DNA from: Gilvirhabdus luticola
GTDB taxonomy: Bacteria; Bacteroidota; Bacteroidia; Flavobacteriales; Flavobacteriaceae
Assembly (NCBI RefSeq): GCF_032583975.1
Contig: NZ_JAWHTF010000001.1
Direction: 5' to 3' (one strand)
Length of the DNA stretch: 64,000 bases
The position numbers and the translations under genes were made by a program. Below are positions 52,923 to 61,582 of this stretch, piece after piece. Below the pieces are notes generated by a model, which saw only the letters and a program-made list of their open reading frames with translations, was not told the origin of the DNA and did no database searches. Within the stretch, counting starts at the first letter, position 1. Every line of letters begins with the position of its first letter.

Positions 52923-54392
52923 TTATTCTATAATTAGTTTTTTAGACGCTTTTCCTTTATTAGTTTCTATTTCAACAAAATAGATACCACCCGAAAGTTC
53001 AGATGAATTTATAATATTCTCCTTTGTAGAACTTATAAATTGACCCAAATAATTATAGATATTAACTTTTTCTAATTCCATTCCTCCTTTTAACTGAATA
53101 GTAATTATATTTTTTGCTGGATTTGGAAACATACTAAAATTTGATAATACAAACTCATCTAATGATAATAAACCACTTAAATCATAAACACGTACATGGC
53201 CTGAATCTACTCCATTGCCGTCATTAAATATTGTCCCAATAGCGACTATACTGCTATTACCCGATAAACTTATAAACCATCCTGAAACATCACCTGCTGC
53301 CTCACCATCAATATCATTACCTATTTGGGTCCAAGTACCGGATTGGTTTTTATAAATACGTACATGACCTGAATCTACTCCAGTAGCTCCATCATTACCA
53401 TTAGCACTAATAGCAACTACACTACCATCACTGGATAGACTTACTGAATATCCTGATTGATCTCCTGCTGCTTCACCATCAATATCATTACCTATTTGGG
53501 TCCAAGTACCAGATTGATTTTTGAATATGCGCACATGACCTGATGAACCTCCGTTACCACTATTAAAAATAGCTCCAATAGCAACTATGGTACCATCACT
53601 GGATAAACTTACTGAATGACCGAAATAGTCAATTTCAGCTTCACCATCTATATCATTACCTATCTGGGTCCAAGTACCGGACTGGTTTTCGTAAATTCGT
53701 GCGTGACCAGATAAATTTCCATTACCATCATTCTGATAAGCTCCTATTGCAACTATAGAACCATCGCTAGATAAGCTTATTGAAGTTCCCGATCTATCCT
53801 CTGCCGCTTCACCTTCTATATTATTTCCTACCTGGGTCCAAGTGCCGGACTGGTTTTCGAAAATTCGTACATAGCCTGATTCATTCCCATTATTATCATT
53901 CCAAGGAGAGCTTATAGCAACCAAACTTCCATTATTAGATAAACTTACTGAAAATCCTAATCGATCAACCGCTAGTTCTCCATCAATATCATTACCTATC
54001 TGCGTCCAAGTACCGGATTGGTTTTCGTAAATTCGGACGTGACCCGATAAATTTCCATTATCATCGTTCAGAGGCGCACCAATAGCAACTACACTTCCAT
54101 CATTAGATAAACTTACTGAATATCCTGATTGATCTCCTGCGGCCTCTCCATCAATATCATTACCTATTTGCGTCCAAGTACCGGATTGGTTTTCGTAAAT
54201 TCGGACATGACCCGATAAATCACCGTTACCATCATTACCATTAGCGCCAATAGCAACCATACTTCCATCATTAGATAAACTTACAGACCATCCTGAATGA
54301 TCCCCTGCGGCCTCACCATCAATATCATTACCAATTTGAGTTTGACTAAATAGAAAAAAAGGGCATAGGAAAAAATACAAAAATAATTTCAT
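52923..54392 (-). CDS. Secreted FG-GAP-like repeat protein with T9SS sorting domain
   Basis: A 489-residue exported protein. Signal peptide about 1-16, then seven repeats of about 57 residues (unit WTQIGNDIDGEAAGD... with SVSLSNDGSVVAIGA), several nearly identical, which resemble integrin-type FG-GAP or similar beta-propeller blades; seven blades would make a closed propeller (inference). A T9SS domain of about 75 residues follows (MFPNPAKNIITIQL, NYLGQFISSTKE, LSGGIYFVEIETNKGKASKKL). Binding partner unknown. Its upstream 77 bp are shared with the remnant at 56.2 kb. Confidence 0.88.
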   Translation of the reverse strand: MKLFLYFFLCPFFLFSQTQIGNDIDGEAAGDHSGWSVSLSNDGSMVAIGANGNDGNGDLSGHVRIYENQSGTWTQIGNDIDGEAAGDQSGYSVSLSNDGSVVAIGAPLNDDNGNLSGHVRIYENQSGTWTQIGNDIDGELAVDRLGFSVSLSNNGSLVAISSPWNDNNGNESGYVRIFENQSGTWTQVGNNIEGEAAEDRSGTSISLSSDGSIVAIGAYQNDGNGNLSGHARIYENQSGTWTQIGNDIDGEAEIDYFGHSVSLSSDGTIVAIGAIFNSGNGGSSGHVRIFKNQSGTWTQIGNDIDGEAAGDQSGYSVSLSSDGSVVAISANGNDGATGVDSGHVRIYKNQSGTWTQIGNDIDGEAAGDVSGWFISLSGNSSIVAIGTIFNDGNGVDSGHVRVYDLSGLLSLDEFVLSNFSMFPNPAKNIITIQLKGGMELEKVNIYNYLGQFISSTKENIINSSELSGGIYFVEIETNKGKASKKLIIE

Positions 54393-54396
54393 AATT

Positions 54397-54473
54397 AACT
54401 GATTTATAGTTTTCTGAAGATAGGAAAACTAAACTAGGTTTTGCTATTTTTAACAATATATATAAAATAATTA
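54397..54473. repeat. Upstream region of FG-GAP-like gene, similar to 56216-56292
   Basis: From AACTGATTTATAG to AACAATATATATAA and the bases after, this 77-bp leader and promoter region matches the one upstream of the broken gene, with about 12-14 differences by eye. Confidence 0.8.
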
Positions 54474-54483
54474 TTTTCTCTTT

Positions 54484-54572
54484 AAGTATTGAGTTTTTTA
54501 TCGTTCGGACGCGCTTAATTCATGTGAGGTGGATTCAAAATTAGATGAATTCTTTTAAATCAATCCATTAAG
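54484..54572. repeat. Dispersed repeat, copy B (partner at 51080-51167)
   Basis: Similar to copy A over nearly its full length, with the identical TGAATTCTTTTAAATCAATC core. It ends 2 bp after the stop of the VCBS gene on the minus strand, so it occupies its 3' flank. Confidence 0.75.
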
Positions 54573-54574
54573 TA

Positions 54575-55975
54575 TTACTCGATAACAATTTTATTAGTTG
54601 CTTTTCCTGTATTTTTGATGATTTCAACATAATACATACCTGATGATAAACCTAAATTACTAACTGTTGTTTCGTGAGTAGAACTTATTAATTGCCCTAA
54701 TTGATTGTAGATATTAACATGATCTAATTCTATACCCTTATTTAAACTAATGGTGAATTGGTCTTTTGCTGGATTGGGATAAATTGAAAATCGAGACGTA
54801 TCAAAATCAATATTTCCAAGAATCAAAGAATTTTCATACCAAGTAAATTTATCCAATGATGCTCCAAACACGTCAATATAACCATCACCATCAAAATCTC
54901 CAGAATAAATCGATCCGCCGTATTCACAAGTTGATGTGACTATTTGTTTGTACCCAAAATTCCTTCGACCATCGATGTTTTCATACCATACAATCTCACC
55001 GTACCCAATTCCATCATCCCATGAGGCAATCACATCCATATCTCCGTCAGCATCAACGTCATTTATATGAATTCCATGTATATATAACTTTTCTAAATCC
55101 ACTGCTATAACCCGTTCTGGACCAAAGGTTCCCATGCCATCTAAATTTTCAAACCAAATCACCTGATCTCCTAATGTCCCTTCTCCGCCTATTAATATAT
55201 CTGGGTCACCGTCTCCGTCCAGATCCGTAGATCTTATAACATCGCCAATACGACCGCTTCCTGTTGAAAATACATTTTGGGTACTAAAAGTCCCTAAACC
55301 ATCGGTGTTTTCATACCAACCAACCGTATGACTAGAAGTACCTCCTGGTCCAGCTGAAAAGTAGGAGGTTGTACATAAGTCTAGATCATTATCGTTATCT
55401 ATGTCTATAGCTAATACATCTATAACCAATCGGTCAGACGGCATTGCAATACCATCTGTAAAATTTCCGAAACCATCGTTTTTATACCATTGTAATGAAC
55501 CAAATAAATCATCATAGTATCCAGCAATAATATCCATATCGCCATCATCGTCAAGATCGGCTGCAAAAGCACTTCCTCCACCCCATCCTGTTCCAATATC
55601 AATTAAAGTGCTGAAGGTGCCTTCACCATCCATATTTTCAAACCAATGGATACCACCAGAAGTAGCAATTATAACATCTTGATCACCATCTCCGTCTAGA
55701 TCTGAAGTAAAGGTGTCGACAACACTATATCCCAATTTCTCAATGGTAATCGCCTCACTAAAGTCACCGAGTCCATCGGTGTTTTTAAACCATAAAATAT
55801 GTCCGTAAGATTCATTGCCTAATAAATCTAAATCACCATCTCCGTCAATATCAAAAGCATATACATCAATGGCTTGTTCTAAGGTTTCTGCTAGTATATG
55901 TTCGTCAAAAACAATTTGGCTAGAACCAACAGACCAGATCATTATACTTAATAAAAGAAGGAATGGTTTTTTCAT
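54575..55975 (-). CDS. Secreted VCBS/FG-GAP calcium-type repeat protein with T9SS sorting domain
   Basis: A 466-residue exported protein. Signal peptide about 1-19, then about seven VCBS-type repeats, each with a calcium-loop motif of the DxDxDGDxD type (DIDGDGDLDLLG, DLDGDGDQDVI, DLDDDGDMDII, DIDNDNDLDL, DLDGDGDPDIL, DVDADGDMDVI, DFDGDGYIDVF) and a WYEN strand. A T9SS type A domain follows (IYPNPAKDQFTISL, YNQLGQLISSTHE, LSSGMYYVEIIKNTGKATNKI). Likely surface-exposed; partner not known. Related to the neighbouring secreted genes by domain class and their C-termini. Confidence 0.92.
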   Translation of the reverse strand: MKKPFLLLLSIMIWSVGSSQIVFDEHILAETLEQAIDVYAFDIDGDGDLDLLGNESYGHILWFKNTDGLGDFSEAITIEKLGYSVVDTFTSDLDGDGDQDVIIATSGGIHWFENMDGEGTFSTLIDIGTGWGGGSAFAADLDDDGDMDIIAGYYDDLFGSLQWYKNDGFGNFTDGIAMPSDRLVIDVLAIDIDNDNDLDLCTTSYFSAGPGGTSSHTVGWYENTDGLGTFSTQNVFSTGSGRIGDVIRSTDLDGDGDPDILIGGEGTLGDQVIWFENLDGMGTFGPERVIAVDLEKLYIHGIHINDVDADGDMDVIASWDDGIGYGEIVWYENIDGRRNFGYKQIVTSTCEYGGSIYSGDFDGDGYIDVFGASLDKFTWYENSLILGNIDFDTSRFSIYPNPAKDQFTISLNKGIELDHVNIYNQLGQLISSTHETTVSNLGLSSGMYYVEIIKNTGKATNKIVIE

Positions 55976-56035
55976 AATATTATATTTTTAAATCTCTTTG
56001 ATATATTTAATAGAGATAAGTATTGGTAATATTTA

Positions 56036-56219
56036 CTATTCTTTAACTAATTTTTTAGTAGCTTTTCCTTGATCAATTACTATCTCTACATAATAAAGTC
56101 CAGACGCGAGTTATGAAGAATTTATGACTCTCTTGTGTGAGGTTTGACTGATTTCCAAAATTATTATAGATATAAACTTTTTCTAAATTTTGGTTATCTG
56201 GTAATTCTATAGTAAACTG
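56036..56219 (-). pseudogene. Remnant of a fourth T9SS gene: broken sorting domain
   Basis: Read on the minus strand it gives QFTIELPDNQNLEKVYIYNNFGN, then after a frameshift ISQTSHKRVINSS, a stop TAA (56111-56113), then LASGLYYVEIVIDQGKATKK and LVKE with the final TAG. This is a sorting domain very like those of the three upstream genes, with one frameshift (about 56148-56158) and one nonsense codon. No signal peptide or cargo domain precedes it: the conserved leader seen before the FG-GAP-like gene abuts it directly. Confidence 0.85.
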
Positions 56220-56292
56220 ATTTACAGTTTATTGAAGATAGTTAAATTAAACCAGTTTTTACTATTATTAACAATATATATTATATAATTAG
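56216..56292. repeat. Upstream region of the remnant, similar to 54397-54473
   Basis: AACTGATTTACAG through AACAATATATATT matches the leader of the FG-GAP-like gene. It is joined directly to the sorting-domain remnant, so the whole cargo-coding part is gone. Confidence 0.8.
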
Positions 56293-56747
56293 GTTATTTA
56301 AAAATTTTAAAAAAGAAAATAGTGATTATTATAGTGTGTTAATAAGGCTTATAACTTTTTTATTTTTTATTTTGAAAATAGCTTATTTACTTTTTATCAG
56401 CTATTAATTAACCGTATAATTATATCTAATGTGTTCATATATAAAGGTTTTATGATAATTATACACAACTGTTTATAAGTTTAGAACACATCGTTTTATT
56501 CATATCTTTTTAAAAATTTTATGTTGGTATGTAGGTATTTTAATCTCGTAAGATTGTTATAACAAAAGATATAATTTATTGAATTTTATATTCTTATTTT
56601 TAATTGTAAAAAATTTCTAGATTAAAAAATTTATCTATTAGAAAATAATAAACATTTATTAACAACTAATGAATATACTAATGAACATTTAGATATTAAT
56701 AGTTGTTATTTTGTAACTTTGGTATCTATAAAATAAGCTAGTTTTTT
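56293..56747. other. AT-rich 455-bp region with no gene
   Basis: Strongly AT-rich spacer between the remnant and rpiB. No coding frame seen. One TTATACACA at 56459-56467 fits the DnaA-box consensus TTATNCACA, but it is single. The rpiB promoter is at the right end. Confidence 0.6.
56714..56721 (+). promoter_or_regulatory. Probable rpiB promoter, -7 element
   Basis: TAACTTTG fits TAnnTTTG, 26 bp before the rpiB ATG. No clear -33 TTTG. Confidence 0.45.
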
Positions 56748-57182
56748 ATGAAAATATCTATAGGAAATGATCACGCAGGAACTGAATATAAATTCGCTGT
56801 TTTAAAATACCTAGAATCTAAAGGGATAGAGGTATTAAATCATGGCTCTGATTCTAGTGATAGTGTAGATTACGCAGATTTTATACATCCTGTTGCGCAA
56901 GATGTTGAAGATAATAAAGCTGATTTTGGAATTATTATTTGCGGGAGTGGTAATGGAGCCAGTATGACTGCAAATAAGCATCAAGGTATTCGTTCGGCTA
57001 TTTGCTGGACCAAAGAGATTGCAGAACTAGCCAGAAGCCATAATAATGCTAATATATTAAGTATTCCAGCGCGCTTTACCGCAAAAGAACAGGCTATAGA
57101 AATGGTAGAAACCTTTTTAAACACCAGTTTTGAAGGAGGTCGTCATGACAGACGCATCAATAAAATTCCATTATCCTGTTAA
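56748..57182 (+). CDS. rpiB: Ribose-5-phosphate isomerase B
   Basis: Interconverts ribose 5-phosphate and ribulose 5-phosphate. IGNDHAGTEYKF at the N-terminus, DFIHPVAQDVEDN, GIIICGSGNGASMTANKHQGIRSAICWT (active-site Cys in ICGSGNG) and RHDRRINKI are RpiB signatures. Length 144 residues is normal. First in a plus-strand run: its TAA abuts the ATG of the transporter gene (TAAATG). Confidence 0.95.
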   Translation: MKISIGNDHAGTEYKFAVLKYLESKGIEVLNHGSDSSDSVDYADFIHPVAQDVEDNKADFGIIICGSGNGASMTANKHQGIRSAICWTKEIAELARSHNNANILSIPARFTAKEQAIEMVETFLNTSFEGGRHDRRINKIPLSC

Positions 57183-58103
57183 ATGAGTCATTCTCACTCT
57201 CATAATCATTCAAATCATAACCACAGCAATTTAAAAGGAAGAAATCTAGTTATTTCTATTCTTCTAAATATTGTTATTACCGTTGCCCAAGTTATTGGTG
57301 GTTTACTTTCCGGAAGTTTATCTCTCTTAAGTGATGCCTTACATAATTTTACAGATGTACTTTCTCTTATTGTAAGTTATATTGCAAATGTTTTAGCAAA
57401 AAAATCTGCTTCTTTACAAAGAACGTTTGGTTTTAAAAGAGCAGAAATTTTAGCAGCTTTTGTTAATGCCTCAACATTAATTATAATAGCTGTTTTATTA
57501 ATCATAGAAGCTATAAAAAGGTTCCAGAATCCTGTTGAAATAGAATCAAATCTAGTAATCTGGTTATCGTTATTAGCTATTTTTGCAAATGGTTTTAGTG
57601 TTTTATTATTAAAGAAGGATGCGGCTAAAAACATGAATATGCGCTCCGCATATTTACATTTATTAACAGATATGTTAGCAAGTGTTGCGGTTTTAATAGG
57701 TGGCTTGTTAATGAAATTCTATGAAATCTTTTGGGTAGATACGGTATTAACTTTGGTAATTGCATTATACTTGGTTTGGGTTGGTTTTGACTTACTAAAG
57801 GATTCGTTTAGAGTCCTCATGTTGTTTACACCGGAAGACATTCATGTAAAGGATATTATAAAAGAGGTACAACAGATAGAAAGTATTAAAAACGTACATC
57901 ATGTTCACGTTTGGCAATTAAATGAAGATGAAGTTCATTTGGAAGCACATATAGATTTTAAAGACAATATTTCATTATCTGAATTTGATAAAATTCTTGA
58001 AGACATAGAAGAAATATTGTACCATAAATTTAAAATCAATCATGTTAATATTCAACCAGAATTTGGTAAATGTGATGCAAAAGATATTATTGTTCAAGAT
58101 TAA
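57183..58103 (+). CDS. Cation diffusion facilitator (zinc/cation efflux)
   Basis: A 306-residue CDF transporter with six membrane segments (about 19-225). A His-rich N-terminus (HSHSHNHSNHNH, 3-14), the binding motif LSDALHNFTDVLSL with H54 and D58, and the second site LHLLTDMLASV point to Zn2+ or a similar ion. The C-terminal part (about 230-306, HHVHVWQLNEDEVHLEAHI) is the cytoplasmic dimerisation domain. It follows rpiB with no gap and precedes the acetyltransferase gene by 2 bp. Confidence 0.93.
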   Translation: MSHSHSHNHSNHNHSNLKGRNLVISILLNIVITVAQVIGGLLSGSLSLLSDALHNFTDVLSLIVSYIANVLAKKSASLQRTFGFKRAEILAAFVNASTLIIIAVLLIIEAIKRFQNPVEIESNLVIWLSLLAIFANGFSVLLLKKDAAKNMNMRSAYLHLLTDMLASVAVLIGGLLMKFYEIFWVDTVLTLVIALYLVWVGFDLLKDSFRVLMLFTPEDIHVKDIIKEVQQIESIKNVHHVHVWQLNEDEVHLEAHIDFKDNISLSEFDKILEDIEEILYHKFKINHVNIQPEFGKCDAKDIIVQD

Positions 58104-58105
58104 TT

Positions 58106-58558
58106 ATGTTAGATATCCAAGTAAAATCATTTAACCAATTATCTAAATTAGAACTTTATGATATTCTTCATCTGCGTTCTGAAGTATTTGTAGTTGAGCA
58201 AGATTGTGTTTATCAGGATATCGATTATAAAGACCAAAAAGCGCTACATGTTTTAGGTTTTAAAGATCACAAACTGATTGCATACACCCGTCTATTTAAA
58301 CCAGGAGATTATTTTAATGAAGCCAGTATTGGTAGAGTAGTGGTTGCAAAAGCATATAGACAGTTTAAATATGGGTATGATATAATGAATGCTTCTATTG
58401 AGGCTGTAGAGAAAAACTATAATCAAAACAACATACGTATTTCTGCACAATGCTATTTAAAAGATTTTTACAAAAAATTAGGTTTTATTCCAGTGGGCGA
58501 GGAATATCTTGAAGACAATATTCCACATATAAATATGATTTATACCCAATCGCACTAA
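58106..58558 (+). CDS. ElaA-like GNAT acetyltransferase
   Basis: A 150-residue member of the ElaA group of GNAT enzymes. LYDILHLRSEVFVVEQDCVYQDIDYKDQ is the group signature at the N-terminus, and IGRVVVAKAYRQFKYGYDIMNASI the acetyl-CoA-binding part. Substrate unknown. Last of the run rpiB-transporter-acetyltransferase (2-bp gap to the transporter). Confidence 0.9.
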   Translation: MLDIQVKSFNQLSKLELYDILHLRSEVFVVEQDCVYQDIDYKDQKALHVLGFKDHKLIAYTRLFKPGDYFNEASIGRVVVAKAYRQFKYGYDIMNASIEAVEKNYNQNNIRISAQCYLKDFYKKLGFIPVGEEYLEDNIPHINMIYTQSH

Positions 58559-58605
58559 CTACATCAATAAAGCTACGAAACAGTTTTAAAATAACATTCT
58601 AAAAA

Positions 58606-60249
58606 TCATCGTAAATAATTAAAGTAGGTCGTTGGATTTTTAAGTATTTCAGATGCCTTTTTTATTTCAGGATTATGTGATGTATAATAGTTATATAAAC
58701 CTTCTCTATACACATAGCGTTTCACAATTTCATCTGTTAGCAGTGCTTTTATTTGCTGTTTATTTTCATCAATTGCATTAACTTTTGCTAAATTTAAATT
58801 AGTTAATAAAGTACTATAATCATTTTGAATATCGTCTGCCAATTCTTCCTCCTTTGCAATCTCAATAACTTTTGCTAAAGATTTTTCTGTTTTTGTTTCA
58901 AATGAAAACCCATTAGCAACCAAATACTGTTTAAAATCTAAAAAGTCAGAATCTGTAATTTTAAAATTATTAAAATCGGTTATGTTATGATTATAATAAT
59001 AATTTGTAGCAAAATTAAAGACGAAATCATCATTAATTAAAACATTAGTAATCGCAGAATTTTTAGTGATATCCATAATTTCATCTGGTAGAACTCCACC
59101 GCCATCAAAAACTTTCCGTCCGTTTTTAGTTTTAAATTCATTGTAGTTCTCTTGCTTTACCCTGACAGCTTTACCATCTTCGTCACGATTCCAGTAATCT
59201 AATGCCTGAATACAACGACCTGAAGGTGTATAATATCTGGATATTGTGATCTTTATTTGAGTTCCATAGGTAAGTTGTTTTGGTCTTTGAACCAATCCTT
59301 TTCCATAACTTCTAGAACCAACAATTACAGCCCTATCTAAATCTTGCAATGTCCCCGAAACAATTTCGCTTGCAGAAGCACTAGTTCCATTTATTAAAAC
59401 AACTAATGGAATTTCTGTATCAAGTGGCTCTTTTTGTGTATAGTAAGTTCTATTGAATTTCTTGACTTTAGATTTAGTTTCAACCACAAGTTGACCTTTA
59501 GGCACAAAAATATTTACGACATTTACTGCCTCATGAAGCAAGCCTCCTGGATTTCCTCTTAAATCTAAAATAAGTCTTTCAGCTCCTTGAGCTTTTAAAT
59601 CTCTTACTGCATAATTGGTTTGAGAGGATGCTTTATTATTAAATCTACTCAATACAATATATCCAGTTTTATTATCTATCATAGAAAAATGAGGAACAGC
59701 ATCTATTTCCACTTCAGCACGTTTAATGGTTGCTGTTTTCCGCTCACCTTGGCGAACATATGTAACATCTATAGTGGTACCTGGTGAACCCTTTAAAAGA
59801 TCACCAGAATCTTCTTTATAACTTTCAACAAGCGTATTACCAACTTTAATAATTTCATCTCCAGCTTTAAGACCGGCTTCATCTGCAGGATAATCTTTGT
59901 AAGGTTCAATAATAACAAGCTTATCTTTAAGGGTTTTTACTTTGGCGCCTATACCTATATAATCACCAGTATTGTTAATTCTTGCAGCTTCAACATCTTG
60001 CTCGTTCAAAAAATTAGTGTAGGGATCAAGATCACTTAACATACTTTTAATAGCAGTATCCATTAAATCTCCTGGATTAGTTTCATCAACATAGCTCATG
60101 TTAAGCTCTTTAAAAAGCGTGGTGAAAATTTCTATTTGTTTAGCAATTTCAAAAAAGTCATTGCGAAATGCAGTTGTAGAAAGGAAAATTGTCATTGCCA
60201 AAACAGACAAAACAATTTTATTTTTTATAATTTTTTTTAAATTTTTCAT
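58606..60249 (-). CDS. ctpA: C-terminal processing protease (S41 family)
   Basis: A 547-residue periplasmic tail-specific protease. Signal anchor about 8-24, a helical part (about 25-80), PDZ domain (IGIGAKVKTLKDKLVIIEPYKDYPADEAGLKAGDEIIKV), then the S41 core with LDLRGNPGGLL, NGTSASASEIVSG (catalytic Ser) and GSRSYGKGLVQ (Lys), and YYTPSGRCIQ. I took ATG 60249; a GTG at 60255 overlapping the upstream TGA is an alternative. It follows the DUF4349 lipoprotein gene by 2 bp. Confidence 0.93.
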   Translation of the reverse strand: MKNLKKIIKNKIVLSVLAMTIFLSTTAFRNDFFEIAKQIEIFTTLFKELNMSYVDETNPGDLMDTAIKSMLSDLDPYTNFLNEQDVEAARINNTGDYIGIGAKVKTLKDKLVIIEPYKDYPADEAGLKAGDEIIKVGNTLVESYKEDSGDLLKGSPGTTIDVTYVRQGERKTATIKRAEVEIDAVPHFSMIDNKTGYIVLSRFNNKASSQTNYAVRDLKAQGAERLILDLRGNPGGLLHEAVNVVNIFVPKGQLVVETKSKVKKFNRTYYTQKEPLDTEIPLVVLINGTSASASEIVSGTLQDLDRAVIVGSRSYGKGLVQRPKQLTYGTQIKITISRYYTPSGRCIQALDYWNRDEDGKAVRVKQENYNEFKTKNGRKVFDGGGVLPDEIMDITKNSAITNVLINDDFVFNFATNYYYNHNITDFNNFKITDSDFLDFKQYLVANGFSFETKTEKSLAKVIEIAKEEELADDIQNDYSTLLTNLNLAKVNAIDENKQQIKALLTDEIVKRYVYREGLYNYYTSHNPEIKKASEILKNPTTYFNYLR

Positions 60250-60251
60250 AA

Positions 60252-61082
60252 TCACTTCTTTTTGTTAATCCATCGTTTAATTACAAAAAAACCAATGAGT
60301 ATTATTATAATAAAAGGCCAAATATTCAATAATGCTAAAAAGAAAATAGAGAGTCCGTTAAAACCCGATTTAAGAGCTTTCCACATTTTGGAACCATAAG
60401 ATACAGTGACACCTGTCTGCGATGTAATTTTATAAAACTCAATATTTAATGTACTTAGCGATACTTGATCATTCAAATATTTAAGACGTCCTTGTTTAGC
60501 TTCAATTTCTTCACGAATGTTTGAAAGTTCACGCTCAATTTCAAGCATTTCTTTTACACTATTAGCTTTGCTTAAAAGTTCTAAATAGCGTTTTTCTAAT
60601 GTTTGCTTTGCTTTTAACCTTGCTTCTAAATCAATAAATTCTTCAGTTACATCTCTAGCAGAAATGCGTTTTGTATCAAAAAAAGACACATAACGACTGA
60701 TTGAATCTATGGTTTTCTGGAAATTGCTTGTAGGTATTCTAATTTCTAAATTACGAGATAGTCTATTACCAGATTTATTGGAATTATCATTTTGAATGAA
60801 ACCCTCATTTTGTTTTACAAATTGAATGATTTTGTCATAGGTTTTATCTAAATCTTCTGTCTCAAAGCGCAAATAGGAATTTTTGATGACTTTTTTATCA
60901 TATGTTGCCGGCACTGAACTTTTTGAAACCATCATTGCATTATCTGAAACCGCTTCTTCAAGCACCATTTCACTTAATTCTCCGTCATAAAATTCTGATT
61001 CATCTTCCTTGTTAGAGTTGGTTGTACATGCTAAAGGAAGCACTATAATAAAAAAGTATATAAAAGCTTTCATATAAAACAT
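60252..61082 (-). CDS. DUF4349 lipoprotein
   Basis: A 276-residue lipoprotein. Lipobox VLPLAC with Cys near residue 19, a mature part of DUF4349 type (KKVIKNSYLRFETEDLDKTYDKI, LEIRIPTSNFQKTIDSI), a coiled coil (about 150-210, DLEARLKAKQTLEKRYLELL) and a C-terminal membrane helix (about 245-268) with a basic tail (KRWINKKK). Function unknown. ATG 61082 lies 2 bp after the rnpA stop; ATG 61073 (MKAFIYFF) is equally possible. Confidence 0.85.
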   Translation of the reverse strand: MFYMKAFIYFFIIVLPLACTTNSNKEDESEFYDGELSEMVLEEAVSDNAMMVSKSSVPATYDKKVIKNSYLRFETEDLDKTYDKIIQFVKQNEGFIQNDNSNKSGNRLSRNLEIRIPTSNFQKTIDSISRYVSFFDTKRISARDVTEEFIDLEARLKAKQTLEKRYLELLSKANSVKEMLEIERELSNIREEIEAKQGRLKYLNDQVSLSTLNIEFYKITSQTGVTVSYGSKMWKALKSGFNGLSIFFLALLNIWPFIIIILIGFFVIKRWINKKK

Positions 61083-61084
61083 TT

Positions 61085-61456
61085 TTAAGAAACCTTATCA
61101 AGAAATAAGCCAAAAAGATTCTTCATCTTTTTTGACACCTTTTCAAAAGAGGGTTTTTCATTACCAATGTACAAAATCATAAACGCATATTGTGTTGTAA
61201 TGTTGTTAAAATAAGTCTGTTTTTCAAGCCTATAGGCCTCACGTAACAATCTTTTAATCCTATTCCTGTCAACAGCCCTTTTAAACTTTTTTTTACTTAC
61301 CGAAACACCAGTTTTTATTTTAGAGCCATCTTCAAAATGTGTTTCAAGGTATATTAACCGCAAAGGAAAATTTGTAATAGACTTTCCCTCGGCAAACAAT
61401 TGCCCTATAAGTTTTTTGCTTTTAAGCTTCTCTTTATTTGAATAAGATAAGATCAT
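61085..61456 (-). CDS. rnpA: Ribonuclease P protein component
   Basis: Protein subunit of RNase P, which trims tRNA 5' ends. The RNR-like motif is RAVDRNRIKRLLREAYRL, preceded by TGVSVSKKKFKRA. I chose ATG 61456 (MILSYSNKEKLKSKK), giving 123 residues as usual; the frame extends to a GTG at 61504 that would add 16 hydrophobic residues without family support. rpmH, its common partner, is not adjacent. Confidence 0.95.
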   Translation of the reverse strand: MILSYSNKEKLKSKKLIGQLFAEGKSITNFPLRLIYLETHFEDGSKIKTGVSVSKKKFKRAVDRNRIKRLLREAYRLEKQTYFNNITTQYAFMILYIGNEKPSFEKVSKKMKNLFGLFLDKVS

Positions 61457-61582
61457 TTTTAAAGGTAAAGACAAAAGTAATGATATCCAACGATATGCGT
61501 CCACAATGCCGCATGATAAAAATCATATAATATATTCTTGTCTTATACTAATTTAACATTTCTAATAATTAACTTTTTTAGC

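Noticed and set aside
53200..54340. Near-identical repeats of about 170 bp as a satellite or integron-like array
   Set aside because: They are seven in-frame coding repeats of one protein with a signal peptide and sorting domain.
56293..56747. AT-rich stretch with one TTATACACA as an origin of replication
   Set aside because: Only a single DnaA-box match, no dnaA or dnaN nearby, and AT-rich spacers are normal in this genome.
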